This document shows, one piece after another, positions 1 to 7,267 of a stretch of 7,573 nucleotides of DNA. Source of the stretch: Planctomycetia bacterium (GTDB lineage Bacteria; Planctomycetota; Phycisphaerae; Phycisphaerales; SM1A02). The translations under genes and the position numbers were made by a program. The notes under the pieces are model-generated. The model was not told where the DNA came from and made no database searches. It worked only from the letters and a program-made list of their open reading frames with translations. Numbering within the stretch: the first letter of the stretch is position 1; each line of letters starts with the position of its first letter. The stretch is from positions 1-7,573 of the forward strand of contig JAACEA010000182.1 in assembly GCA_009936695.1 (NCBI GenBank), read 5' to 3'.

Positions 1-323
1 CCCAGGGGATGGGGGCGGGCCGCCAGTTCTTCCGGCACCTCCTGCCGAACCTGGTCGGACCGATCGTGGTCTACGGGACCCTTGCGGTCCCGGCGGCGAT
101 TCTCTCGGAGAGTTTCCTGAGTTTCCTCGGAATCGGGGTCGAAGAGCCGCTCCCGAGCTGGGGGAACCTTGCAAGCACCGGTCTTTCCGAACTCAACACG
201 GTCCGGAGTCGCTGGTGGCTCCTGGTCTGGCCCTGCGTCTTCATCGCGATCACCCTCGTCAGTCTGAACCTGATCGGGGACCGGCTCAAGGCGAGGTTTG
301 ATCCAACCCACGGCTCCACGTAG
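1..323 (+). CDS. OppC/DppC-type ABC transporter permease, C-terminal part only
   Basis: This is the 3' end of an inner-membrane permease of the peptide/nickel ABC importer class; the gene starts before the window and the first whole codon is at base 3. The visible 106 residues begin inside the cytoplasmic EAA loop that docks on the ATPase (QGMGAGRQFFRHLLPN, with the conserved Gly and the closing LPN). A membrane helix and the family hallmark SESFLSFLGIG follow, then the PSWG motif, a last membrane helix and the terminal GDRLKARFDP, which matches the usual GDGLRDALDP. Length and spacing look ordinary, with none of the insertions seen in the second OppC-like permease at 4232-6118. The gene ends 80 bases before the binding-protein gene. 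It could belong to a separate upstream transporter or to the same transcript; the window does not decide. The family call is secure, the substrate is unknown. Confidence 0.93.
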   Translation, partial: QGMGAGRQFFRHLLPNLVGPIVVYGTLAVPAAILSESFLSFLGIGVEEPLPSWGNLASTGLSELNTVRSRWWLLVWPCVFIAITLVSLNLIGDRLKARFDPTHGST

Positions 324-346
324 CCTGTACCGTCCGGGCCCGATGT

Positions 347-371
347 CCGGCCTCGTACCGAGGCGTGCCGG
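347..371 (+). promoter_or_regulatory. GC-rich hairpin between the upstream permease and the binding-protein gene
   Basis: GCCTCG at 350-355 and CGAGGC at 359-364 form a perfect six-base-pair stem closed by the loop TAC. Alternatively CCGG at 347-350 pairs with CCGG at 368-371, with a four-base bulge at 364-367, lengthening the stem to nine pairs. No T-run follows, so this is not a classical intrinsic terminator. It may mark an RNA processing or stability site, or a weak attenuator, between two transporter units. Short stems are common by chance in GC-rich DNA. The rest of the 324-403 gap shows no recognisable promoter. Confidence 0.3.
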
Positions 372-387
372 AAGGCCGCCGACCCCC

Positions 388-393
388 TGGAAG
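388..393 (+). promoter_or_regulatory. Probable ribosome binding site of the binding-protein gene
   Basis: TGGAAG lies 10 bases before the ATG at 404 and is a modest match to the Shine-Dalgarno consensus. It supports 404 over the in-frame GTG at 365. That GTG sits just beside the hairpin and would add 13 Pro/Arg/Gly-rich residues in front of the membrane helix. Confidence 0.45.
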
Positions 394-403
394 CCCCCTT
401 CAG

Positions 404-2425
404 ATGCAGAACCGATTCACCTTCAAGGATTCGATGCTTTTTCTCCTGGTCGGCGTGGTGGGCCTTCTGGCCTTCCTCTCGATGCAGGCGGGCGACCGCC
501 TCTGGCGGGAGATGCAGAAGCTCGAGAGCAAGATGAGCGACATCGAGCGATCGGGGGATGGCGGGGGATCCGCCGGCATCGATGACATGCGTCGAGAACT
601 GGCCGAACTGAAGACGGCCATCGCATCTCGTCCGATCAACGTGCACGTGACCGGGGTCGCAGCCTCGGGCACCGCCGCACCGGCTCCAGCCGTGGATCCG
701 ATGGGTGGAGGCGCCGCCGCCGCGGACGCGTCGGCCGACGGGGACGTCCGCGACTCCGCCTGGGCGCGGCCCGGCGTCGAGATCGCGTGGCAGGAGATTC
801 CCCGATTCACCACGAATCCCGAGTCGATTCCCGGCTACGCCGCTGGAGGCGAGTTCACCGAGATCTTCGGGGCGCAGCTTCCCCGAATCACGCCCTATCT
901 CTCCGGCGACGTCTACAGCCGCCGGATTCTCGATCAGGTCGTCGAGCCGCTGGGGGCGTACAACTCCGAGACACTCGCGATCGAAGGCGTCCTCGCGGAT
1001 GCCTGGCAGTTCGATCCCGACGGCATGTGGCTCCGGGTGCACCTGACCCCCCGCGCGACCTTCAGCGACGGGACGCCGGTCACCTCCGAGGACGTCCGCT
1101 GGACGGTCGAGGACTTCATCAAGAACACCCGGATCGAAGCCGAGCGATCGCGTTCGACCCTGGACATGATCGAGAAGGTCGACATCGTCGACGATCGGAC
1201 GGTGGAGTTCGTCTTCAACAAGGCGGTCTTCACCAACCTCGACTACACCCTCGGGATCGCGGTGCTTCCCAAGCACGTCTACGGCGCGCTCGAGGAGTCG
1301 GAGATCAACCAGTCCACGGGACTGCTGGTGGGATCCGGTCCCTTCCGACTGGAAGTGATGGACGTCGAGAACCAGTGGTCGCCCGGCGAGGACGTCGTCG
1401 TGGTCCGGAACGAGCGGTACTGGGGTGAGAAGAAGCCGTCGCTCGCGAGCATGCGGTTCAAGGTCATCACCGAGCCCACCGCGGCGCTGGTCGGATTCCG
1501 GAACGGGGACGGCGACATGCTGACGCCGTCCTCCTCGCAGTATGCGGAACTCCGAAAGGACAGCGATTTCCTCCGCAGCAACGCGATCTACAAGTGGGTC
1601 AACATGCGATCCGGCTACTCCTTCATCGGATGGCAGTGCGGTCGTCGAGGCGGCCCGCCGGACGGCGAGTGGACACCGTTCCACGACAAGCGGGTTCGAC
1701 GTGCGATGACCATGCTCCTCGACCGCGAGCAGATGATCCGGAACATCTACGCGGGTGTGGGCGTGGTCTCGACCGGCCCGAGCAGCCCCAGCGCCCCGAG
1801 CTCGAACCCCGACATCGAACCGTGGCCGTACGACCTCGATCAGTCCAAGGCGCTTCTCAAGGAGGCGGGCTGGGAGGATCTCGATGGTGACGGCATCCTC
1901 GAGTATCAGAACGACGACGAGTACTTCTCGAAGGGGACGCCCTTCAAGTTCCAGTTCACCATCACCAACTCGGGCGAGACCTCGGAGCGGATCATCAGCT
2001 GCCTCGTCGCCCAGTGCTCGGAGATCGGGATCGTCTGCGAGCCGCGGGTGGTCGACTGGTCGTTCTACTCCGACATGCTCAAGCGGCGTGACTTCGACGC
2101 GATGATCATGGGTTGGAGCGCCAACGCCCCCGAGTCCGATCCGCGACAGATCTGGCACAACTCCTCGATCCTCGACCAGGGTGACAACTTCATCCAGTGG
2201 GACAGCCAGGACGCCAGCGACCTGATCGACCAGGGGCGGGGCACCATGAGCCGCGACGAGCGGATGCTGGTCTGGCACGACTTCCACTCGGTCGTCCACG
2301 ACGAGCAGCCCTACACCTTCATCCGCGTGTCGCCCTGGATCCGCTTCATCAACCGCGACGTCGGCAACGTGCAGACCTACCCCATCGGGCTGCAGCCCGG
2401 CGAGTTCTTCCGCGTCGCCGAATGA
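404..2425 (+). CDS. Family 5 (OppA/DppA-type) extracellular substrate-binding protein with N-terminal membrane anchor and coiled coil
   Basis: This binding protein should capture peptides or a similar solute outside the inner membrane and pass it to the permeases encoded next. It has 673 residues from ATG 404, longer than the usual 500-550. Residues 10-29 form a hydrophobic helix after a short basic N-terminus. There is no lipobox cysteine, and the only possible signal-peptidase site (SMQA, near residue 29) is poor. Residues 33-47 and 59-73 show heptad spacing (L, M, L, M, I, then I, M, L, L, I), implying a coiled coil. Residues 83-115 are an Ala/Pro/Gly linker. The family 5 domain runs from about 121 to the end, with GVLADAWQFDPDG, the FSDGTPVTSEDV signature (220-231), a GSGPF motif near 310 and the Ca-loop-like DLDGDGILE (492-500). 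Cysteines are at 412, 533, 538 and 545. The fold call is secure; ligand and anchoring mode are inferred. Confidence 0.95.
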   Translation: MQNRFTFKDSMLFLLVGVVGLLAFLSMQAGDRLWREMQKLESKMSDIERSGDGGGSAGIDDMRRELAELKTAIASRPINVHVTGVAASGTAAPAPAVDPMGGGAAAADASADGDVRDSAWARPGVEIAWQEIPRFTTNPESIPGYAAGGEFTEIFGAQLPRITPYLSGDVYSRRILDQVVEPLGAYNSETLAIEGVLADAWQFDPDGMWLRVHLTPRATFSDGTPVTSEDVRWTVEDFIKNTRIEAERSRSTLDMIEKVDIVDDRTVEFVFNKAVFTNLDYTLGIAVLPKHVYGALEESEINQSTGLLVGSGPFRLEVMDVENQWSPGEDVVVVRNERYWGEKKPSLASMRFKVITEPTAALVGFRNGDGDMLTPSSSQYAELRKDSDFLRSNAIYKWVNMRSGYSFIGWQCGRRGGPPDGEWTPFHDKRVRRAMTMLLDREQMIRNIYAGVGVVSTGPSSPSAPSSNPDIEPWPYDLDQSKALLKEAGWEDLDGDGILEYQNDDEYFSKGTPFKFQFTITNSGETSERIISCLVAQCSEIGIVCEPRVVDWSFYSDMLKRRDFDAMIMGWSANAPESDPRQIWHNSSILDQGDNFIQWDSQDASDLIDQGRGTMSRDERMLVWHDFHSVVHDEQPYTFIRVSPWIRFINRDVGNVQTYPIGLQPGEFFRVAE

Positions 2426-2490
2426 ACCGGCACCCTTCGACCAGGCAGGAATCCACTCCGGTGACCACGACAGAAGGAACTCGCTGACCG

Positions 2491-4212
2491 ATGCTCGGCT
2501 ACATAGTGCGCCGCCTGTTCCTGATGATTCCCACCTTGCTTGGGATCACCTTTCTCGTGTTCATGCTGCTGGCGCTCGCGCCCGGCGGGATCGGCGCAGC
2601 GCTGCGTGCCGCGGGTGGCAACGTGGACGCGGACAGCAAGGCGAGTCTCCAGCTCCTCTACATCGAGGATCGGTACGGACTCGACGATCATCCGGTGGTC
2701 CAGTACGGCCGCTGGCTGGCGAGGATCTCGCCGGTCAAGTTCGGACGTCGGTCGATGCGGAACTACGCGGGCGATCTCGAATTGCCACCGCGAAGCGTCA
2801 AGGAACTCCCGATCGGCGCAGACTGGTTCGGTGATGACTACGAGGTGCCCGGGGATCTCGTCTCCAACGCGGAGGCGCGAAACCTCGCCGTGGCCGACGA
2901 TGCCGACGCCGCCCGCGTGGCGGCGGTGGTCGCGGCCGAGGCGGCGGCGAAGCTGCGTCGGTCCGAGGGGCTCGCGGTCGGGCGCGATCCCGCGGCGATC
3001 CCGGAGTACAAGGACTCGAACAAGGTCTATCTGCGGGCCCGGGCCGAGTATCTGATGTCGACCCGATCCCTCGCCAGCGCGATCGCGAACTACGCGGCCG
3101 CGGATTCCGATCGGGCGATGAGCGTCGAACGCGACCGCCTGGTCGGCGAAGGCGTCGACGAGAAGATCGCCTCGAGGATCGCGGCGGAGTCGGTTCGATC
3201 GAAGTTCAACGCGGTGGTCGGGGACGGCAACCTGATCGACTACCCGGGGCTCGCGAAGATGACCCCGGAGACCACGGTGCCCGAATGGGACACGGTGGTC
3301 GACGCCTACCGCGACACGGTCGAGAAGCGGGCCGAGGCGGTGGCGTCGCTGGCCCGCGTGAACGAGGCCTTCGAGCGCGGCCCGTACCCCCAGGCCGGCG
3401 TGGGCGCCGGAGACGTGGTCTCCCTCGACTGGCCCGATTTCGGAAAGAGTTTCACTCTCGGGCGGCCGGTCCTCGACCTCATCGCCGAAGCGCTTCCGGT
3501 GACCCTGCTCCTGAACATCGCCGCCATTCCGATCATCTACCTGGTCGCGGTCCCGTTCGGCATGCAGGCCGCGGCGCGTCACAATCGCCTCTTCGACAAG
3601 ATCTCGGGCAGCATCTTCGTGATCTTCTGGTCGATTCCGGTGGTGTGGGCGGGGGTCCTCGCGATCGGATTCCTCGCGGACGACCAGTACCTCGGGCTTT
3701 TCCCGGTATCCGGGCTGCACTCCAACGACGCCGACGACATGGCGTTCCTGCCGGGTTGGAACGGCGATCGTTTCGAGATCGGCTACATGCTCGACACCGC
3801 GTGGCACATGGTGCTTCCGGTGATCTGCCTGGTGTACGGCGGCTGGGCGGTCCTCGCCAAGCAGACCCGTGCGGCGATGCTCGACACCTACACCATGGAC
3901 TTCGTTCGGACCGCCCGGGCCAAGGGCGTCTCCGATCACGATGTGAAGTGGTACCACGTCTTCCGCAACAGCCTGCTTCCGGTCATCACGATCTTCGTGC
4001 TGGTCTTCCCCGCGATGCTCGCGGGATCGGTCGTGGTGGAACGGATCTTCAGCATTCCCGGCATGGGCTCGCTGATCCTCGGGGCGATCTTCAACCTCGA
4101 TCGCGACGTCATTCTCGCCAACGTGTTCATGATCGCGGTGCTCAACCTCGTCGCGCTCCTCCTCGCCGACGTCCTCTATGCCGCGGCCGATCCCCGCGTC
4201 ACCTTCGATTGA
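2491..4212 (+). CDS. OppB/DppB-type ABC transporter permease with a ~230-residue extracytoplasmic insertion
   Basis: One of the two membrane subunits forming the substrate channel of a peptide-class importer. An in-frame TGA at 2485-2487 excludes any earlier start, and AGAAGGAA at 2472-2479 is a plausible ribosome binding site. The protein has 573 residues, whereas OppB/DppB proteins usually have 305-340. Residues 1-31 are the family N-terminus (MLGYIVRRLF, first membrane helix, LAPG). Residues 61-79 match the conserved RYGLDDHPVVQYGRWLARI. The family then normally runs straight into a GDFGxS-like stretch, but here that appears only at 312-321 (LDWPDFGKSF). Residues 82-310 between them are extra: charged, Ala-rich and mostly helical in character. 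The core resumes with membrane helices from 333 on. The EAA loop is at 473-497 (TARAKG...NSLLP), then VVERIFSIPGMG (515-526) and the terminal DVLYAAADPRV. The next gene starts 19 bases downstream. Confidence 0.95.
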   Translation: MLGYIVRRLFLMIPTLLGITFLVFMLLALAPGGIGAALRAAGGNVDADSKASLQLLYIEDRYGLDDHPVVQYGRWLARISPVKFGRRSMRNYAGDLELPPRSVKELPIGADWFGDDYEVPGDLVSNAEARNLAVADDADAARVAAVVAAEAAAKLRRSEGLAVGRDPAAIPEYKDSNKVYLRARAEYLMSTRSLASAIANYAAADSDRAMSVERDRLVGEGVDEKIASRIAAESVRSKFNAVVGDGNLIDYPGLAKMTPETTVPEWDTVVDAYRDTVEKRAEAVASLARVNEAFERGPYPQAGVGAGDVVSLDWPDFGKSFTLGRPVLDLIAEALPVTLLLNIAAIPIIYLVAVPFGMQAAARHNRLFDKISGSIFVIFWSIPVVWAGVLAIGFLADDQYLGLFPVSGLHSNDADDMAFLPGWNGDRFEIGYMLDTAWHMVLPVICLVYGGWAVLAKQTRAAMLDTYTMDFVRTARAKGVSDHDVKWYHVFRNSLLPVITIFVLVFPAMLAGSVVVERIFSIPGMGSLILGAIFNLDRDVILANVFMIAVLNLVALLLADVLYAAADPRVTFD

Positions 4213-4231
4213 TCCGGAAACGCCCCACTCG

Positions 4232-6118
4232 ATGACTTCCTCGAAGCAAGATTCCGAAAAGACGATCAGCGGCATCGACGTGATGCGGGGGGTCGGTGCG
4301 TCGAAGGCGAAGCCCTTCTGGGCCGATGCCTGGAGCCGCGTCGTGGAACGTCGTGGCGCGCAGTTCGGCCTTCTCTGGATCGGCTTCATCGGATTCTTCG
4401 CGATCTTCGCGCCGGTGCTCGCCAACGGGCTCCCGATCTGGACCATCCAGCGGGGCGAGGACGGCGAGATCCTCCGTTCCTGGTCGCCGTTGCTCGAGTC
4501 CCTGACCTCGACCGACATCCTGCTTCTGATCGGCGGGGTGTTCGTCCCGATCCTGCTGTTGCTTCCGTTGCGAGCGACGCGACAGTGGCGGCTCGGACTG
4601 GTGTGCGCCTTCACGGCGATGGCGGGTTCGGTGGTGGTGTTGATCGCGTTCGTGCAGTACCTCATCGCCGACAGCGATGCGGAGGTCCTCTCCGCGTCCT
4701 GGCTGCCCTGGACCGTCTCCTTCGCGGTCTCGGCCGCGGTCCTGCTCTGTCTCTTCTGGCTGGTTCCCGTCCGCGGGGTGTCGGCGAAGTTCGTGGTTTC
4801 CGCGATTCTCCTCCTGCTCACCGGCGTCATCTGTGCCGATCGCTGGGTCCAGCCGGTCGTGACGCCCGAGCGATTCGTCCGTGGCGAGCGGGACGGGACG
4901 ATGGACAACATCTACACCGTGGTCCCGTGGTCGCCGACCCAGTCGGAAGCGATCTTCTACTCGCGTCGCCCGACCACCACCGTCTCGAACGCCTACCTGA
5001 TGGTCGCGGAGGAGCAGGTCGACGACGGCATCGCCTTCTTCATCCGTACCGTGGTGTTCAACGTCTCCCCTCGGATCGAGGGGCTCGCCATCAGCACCGA
5101 CGAGAGGTCGAATCTCGTCGAGTTCGTGGCGTCGGGCGACCGGGCGATGGAGGCGGCGCTCGTCGCGGCGGGCATGTCGGACGCGTATGTCGCCCGGTTC
5201 CTCGAGCTCTCCACCCACCTCCAGGTCTACCGGGCCGGAATCGACGAGGGCGATGCGTCGAAGGCGACCGCGGCCGCGGACTCGGCCATCGCGATCGTCA
5301 CCGACATCGAGGCGGCGAGTCGGAACTCGAAGATCATGATCGTGGATGCGAGCGAGGAGCTTCGCGACAAGGTCGGGGAGCGGATCGGATTCGTGCAGGA
5401 TGCCGAAGCCCGGTCCGACGATTCCTACGGACGCCGGGACTTCCATCTCGGAACGGATCCCATCGGCCGGGACGTCCTGACCCAGATGATGCACGCCTGT
5501 CGCCTCTCGATCTCGATCGGCCTGGTCTCCACCGGGATCTCGGTGGTCATCGGAATCGTGATCGGCTCCCTGATGGGCTACTTCGGTGGCTGGGTCGACC
5601 TGGTGCTTTCGCGGGTCGTCGAGATCTTCATGGCGATTCCGGTGCTCTTCCTGCTCATCGTCGCCGCGTCGGCGCTGCCGCGGAACACCTACGTGATGAT
5701 GGCGATCATCGGATGCGTGACCTGGACGGGTTCGGCCCGATTCATCCGCGCCGAGTTCCTCAAGCTTCGAAACCAGGACTTCGTGCAGAGCTGTCGGGCG
5801 GTCGGATTGCCGCTCCATTCGACGCTCTTCCGGCACATGCTTCCCAACGGCATCACCCCGGTGCTCGTCCAGGCCTCCTTCGGCATCGCGGCGGCGATCA
5901 TCGCCGAGGCGACCCTGAGCTACCTCGGACTCGGTCCCTACGGGCAGTCCTCGTGGGGCAAGCTGCTGTCGCTCACCACCGGTGAGACCGGCGTCTTCCT
6001 CTGGTGGATGGCGGTGTTTCCCGGGGTCGCGATCTTCCTGACGGTGCTGGCGTACAACGTGCTCGGGGAGAACTTCCGCGACGCGATCGATCCGAAGATG
6101 CGGAAGGCGGCCCACTGA
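4232..6118 (+). CDS. OppC/DppC-type ABC transporter permease with four extra membrane helices and a large extracytoplasmic region
   Basis: The second channel subunit, pairing with the OppB-like protein just upstream. It has 628 residues from ATG 4232; OppC/DppC proteins usually have about 280-320. An upstream in-frame ATG at 4178 lies inside the preceding gene and lacks a ribosome binding site, so 4232 is preferred, with a weak GGAAA at 4216-4220. Membrane helix 1 is at 44-64 (ending [11 protein letters not shown], typical of the family). Four further hydrophobic segments follow at about 94-113, 121-144, 160-180 and 187-205. Residues 206-404 are soluble and include PWSPTQSEA (232-240). The ordinary core then begins at [12 protein letters not shown] (405-416), followed by membrane helices, GYFGGWVD (449-456), the EAA loop (516-539, ending HMLPN), [15 protein letters not shown] and the terminal [13 protein letters not shown] at 6116-6120 couples it to the ATPase gene. 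Confidence 0.95.
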   Translation: MTSSKQDSEKTISGIDVMRGVGASKAKPFWADAWSRVVERRGAQFGLLWIGFIGFFAIFAPVLANGLPIWTIQRGEDGEILRSWSPLLESLTSTDILLLIGGVFVPILLLLPLRATRQWRLGLVCAFTAMAGSVVVLIAFVQYLIADSDAEVLSASWLPWTVSFAVSAAVLLCLFWLVPVRGVSAKFVVSAILLLLTGVICADRWVQPVVTPERFVRGERDGTMDNIYTVVPWSPTQSEAIFYSRRPTTTVSNAYLMVAEEQVDDGIAFFIRTVVFNVSPRIEGLAISTDERSNLVEFVASGDRAMEAALVAAGMSDAYVARFLELSTHLQVYRAGIDEGDASKATAAADSAIAIVTDIEAASRNSKIMIVDASEELRDKVGERIGFVQDAEARSDDSYGRRDFHLGTDPIGRDVLTQMMHACRLSISIGLVSTGISVVIGIVIGSLMGYFGGWVDLVLSRVVEIFMAIPVLFLLIVAASALPRNTYVMMAIIGCVTWTGSARFIRAEFLKLRNQDFVQSCRAVGLPLHSTLFRHMLPNGITPVLVQASFGIAAAIIAEATLSYLGLGPYGQSSWGKLLSLTTGETGVFLWWMAVFPGVAIFLTVLAYNVLGENFRDAIDPKMRKAAH

Positions 6119-6120
6119 TG
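6102..6120 (+). promoter_or_regulatory. Translational coupling junction between OppC-like permease and ATPase
   Basis: The permease stop TGA (6116-6118) and the ATPase start ATG (6118-6120) share one base. GGAAGG at 6102-6107 provides a Shine-Dalgarno sequence 10 bases before that start. The arrangement fixes the ATPase start and suggests coupled, roughly matched synthesis of the two subunits. Confidence 0.8.
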
Positions 6121-7206
6121 TCCGAGGACAAGAAAGCCGGAGCGCCGTTGCTCGAGGTCCGGGATCTCGCGGTGAGCTTCCAGAACAGCTCCGATCCCGC
6201 GGGTCCGAGGATCCAGGCCGTCGCGGGCGTCAGCATGACCATCCACCCGCGGCAGACGCTGGCGGTGGTGGGGGAGTCCGGTTGCGGCAAGAGCGTCACG
6301 GCGATGAGTTCCATGCAGCTCATTCCGAGGCCGCCCGGTCGTTTCGATCGTGGCAGCATCCGTTACAAGGGCGAGGACGTCCTGCAGTACGACGAGAAGA
6401 AGATGCTGGGGATCCGCGGCAAGGACATCGCGATGATCTTCCAGGAGCCGATGACCAGCCTGAACCCGGTCTACACCATCGGCGACCAGATCATGGAGGC
6501 GGTGCTCCTTCACCAGAAGGTCGATCGCTCGCAGGCGGCCGACATCGCGGTCAAGGCGATGGACGACGTCGGGATTCCGAATCCGCAGGCGCGGCTCAAC
6601 GACTACCCGCACCAGTTCTCCGGTGGCATGCGACAGCGGGTGATGATCGCGATGGCCCTCGCCTGCGATCCGACCCTGCTGCTCGCGGACGAACCGACCA
6701 CCGCGCTCGACGTCACGATCCAGGCCCAGATCCTCGAACTGCTTCGCAATCTGCAGCGGACCAAGGAGATGGGGATCATGTTGATCACCCACAACCTCGG
6801 CGTCGTCGCGGAGAACGCCGACGTGGTCTGCGTGATGTACGCCGGGCGGGTCGTCGAGTACGCCAAGGTCTACGATCTCTTCGATCGTCCGCTGCATCCA
6901 TACACCCGCGGGCTCTTCAATTCGATCCCGCGACTCGGGGAGGTGAAGCACCGTCTCACCACCGTGGAAGAGGTGGTGGGCGATGCGGAGCAGTTCAAGG
7001 TGTTGCCCGGATTCGAGAAGGGGATCATTCCCTGGTGGCCCGATCCGCCCGAAGACACCATGCCCGAGCTCGTCCCGGGTCGCGACGAGTACGTGCTCTA
7101 CGAGATCGAACCCGATCGCTGGGTCGGCTGCTTCCGATCCCCGTATCTCGAGGATCACGTCTGCCGCCCGCCCGACCTCGATTACCGCAAGGACGATCTC
7201 GCCTGA
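6118..7206 (+). CDS. OppD/DppD-type ABC transporter ATP-binding protein
   Basis: The cytoplasmic ATPase that drives the importer; 362 residues, a little longer than typical OppD/DppD. All catalytic motifs are intact: Walker A GESGCGKS (52-59), Q-loop Q109 in [12 protein letters not shown], signature FSGGMRQR (167-174), Walker B LLLADEP (187-193) with E192, D-loop ALD (196-198) and switch H225. MTSLNP and the [14 protein letters not shown] segment (260-273) are specific to the peptide/nickel importer ATPases. The tail departs from the family: the usual PRC-centred pattern of about four cysteines, which binds a 4Fe-4S cluster in some DppD proteins, is absent. Residues 295-350 instead hold a Trp/Pro/acid-rich stretch ([16 protein letters not shown]) and only two tail cysteines, C338 and C349. 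No OppF-type partner follows; the next gene is a peroxiredoxin. The protein may act as a homodimer or pair with a subunit encoded elsewhere. Confidence 0.96.
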   Translation: MSEDKKAGAPLLEVRDLAVSFQNSSDPAGPRIQAVAGVSMTIHPRQTLAVVGESGCGKSVTAMSSMQLIPRPPGRFDRGSIRYKGEDVLQYDEKKMLGIRGKDIAMIFQEPMTSLNPVYTIGDQIMEAVLLHQKVDRSQAADIAVKAMDDVGIPNPQARLNDYPHQFSGGMRQRVMIAMALACDPTLLLADEPTTALDVTIQAQILELLRNLQRTKEMGIMLITHNLGVVAENADVVCVMYAGRVVEYAKVYDLFDRPLHPYTRGLFNSIPRLGEVKHRLTTVEEVVGDAEQFKVLPGFEKGIIPWWPDPPEDTMPELVPGRDEYVLYEIEPDRWVGCFRSPYLEDHVCRPPDLDYRKDDLA

Positions 7207-7254
7207 TCGGGTGGATCGTTCCGGCTCTCGTACACCATCCCGCAACCGTCAACC

Positions 7255-7259
7255 GGAGG
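7255..7259 (+). promoter_or_regulatory. Ribosome binding site of the peroxiredoxin gene
   Basis: GGAGG lies eight bases before the ATG at 7268. It is the best Shine-Dalgarno match in the window and fixes that start. The remaining part of the 61-base gap after the ATPase shows no clear promoter, so the gene may be read from the transporter transcript or from an unseen promoter. Confidence 0.8.
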
Positions 7260-7267
7260 CTCGCGCC

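Noticed and set aside
365..403. GTG at 365 as start of the binding protein
   Set aside because: It would add 13 Pro/Arg/Gly-rich residues ahead of a normal-looking N-terminus, sits beside the hairpin and has no good ribosome binding site, whereas ATG 404 has TGGAAG at a suitable distance.
1877..1903. EF-hand-like DLDGDGILE in the binding protein as a novel calcium site
   Set aside because: A D-x-D/N-G-D-G loop after the AGW motif is common in family 5 binding proteins, so it is a family trait and not a new feature.
71..2299. A 742-codon open frame on the minus strand over the binding-protein gene
   Set aside because: It is in codon register with the sense gene and exists because TTA/CTA/TCA are avoided there. 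Its translation is Arg/Asp/His/Val-rich with no recognisable domain, while the sense frame is an unmistakable family 5 protein.
4178..4231. ATG at 4178 as start of the OppC-like permease
   Set aside because: It lies within the end of the OppB-like gene, has no ribosome binding site and adds a Pro-rich 18-residue stretch with no family match.
2377..4911. An 844-codon minus-strand open frame spanning parts of three genes
   Set aside because: It crosses gene boundaries, is in register with the OppB-like gene, has a low-complexity charged translation and lacks membrane segments or known motifs. It is a codon-bias shadow.
4585..5985. A 466-codon plus-strand frame inside the OppC-like gene, and similar ones at 3285-4235 and 6282-7277
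   Set aside because: They lie in alternate frames of confidently identified genes, and their Arg/Gly/Pro/His-rich translations are typical of GC-rich out-of-frame reading.
4199..6115. A 638-codon minus-strand open frame opposite the OppC-like permease
   Set aside because: It is exactly in register with the sense codons and consists of Asp/Arg/His/Glu-rich low-complexity sequence, a shadow of a clear permease gene.
7208..7242. Imperfect inverted repeat after the ATPase gene (CGGGTGG with CCATCCCG, one-base bulge) as a terminator
   Set aside because: The loop is about 20 bases, the stem is short and bulged, and no T-run follows, so it is not distinguishable from chance.
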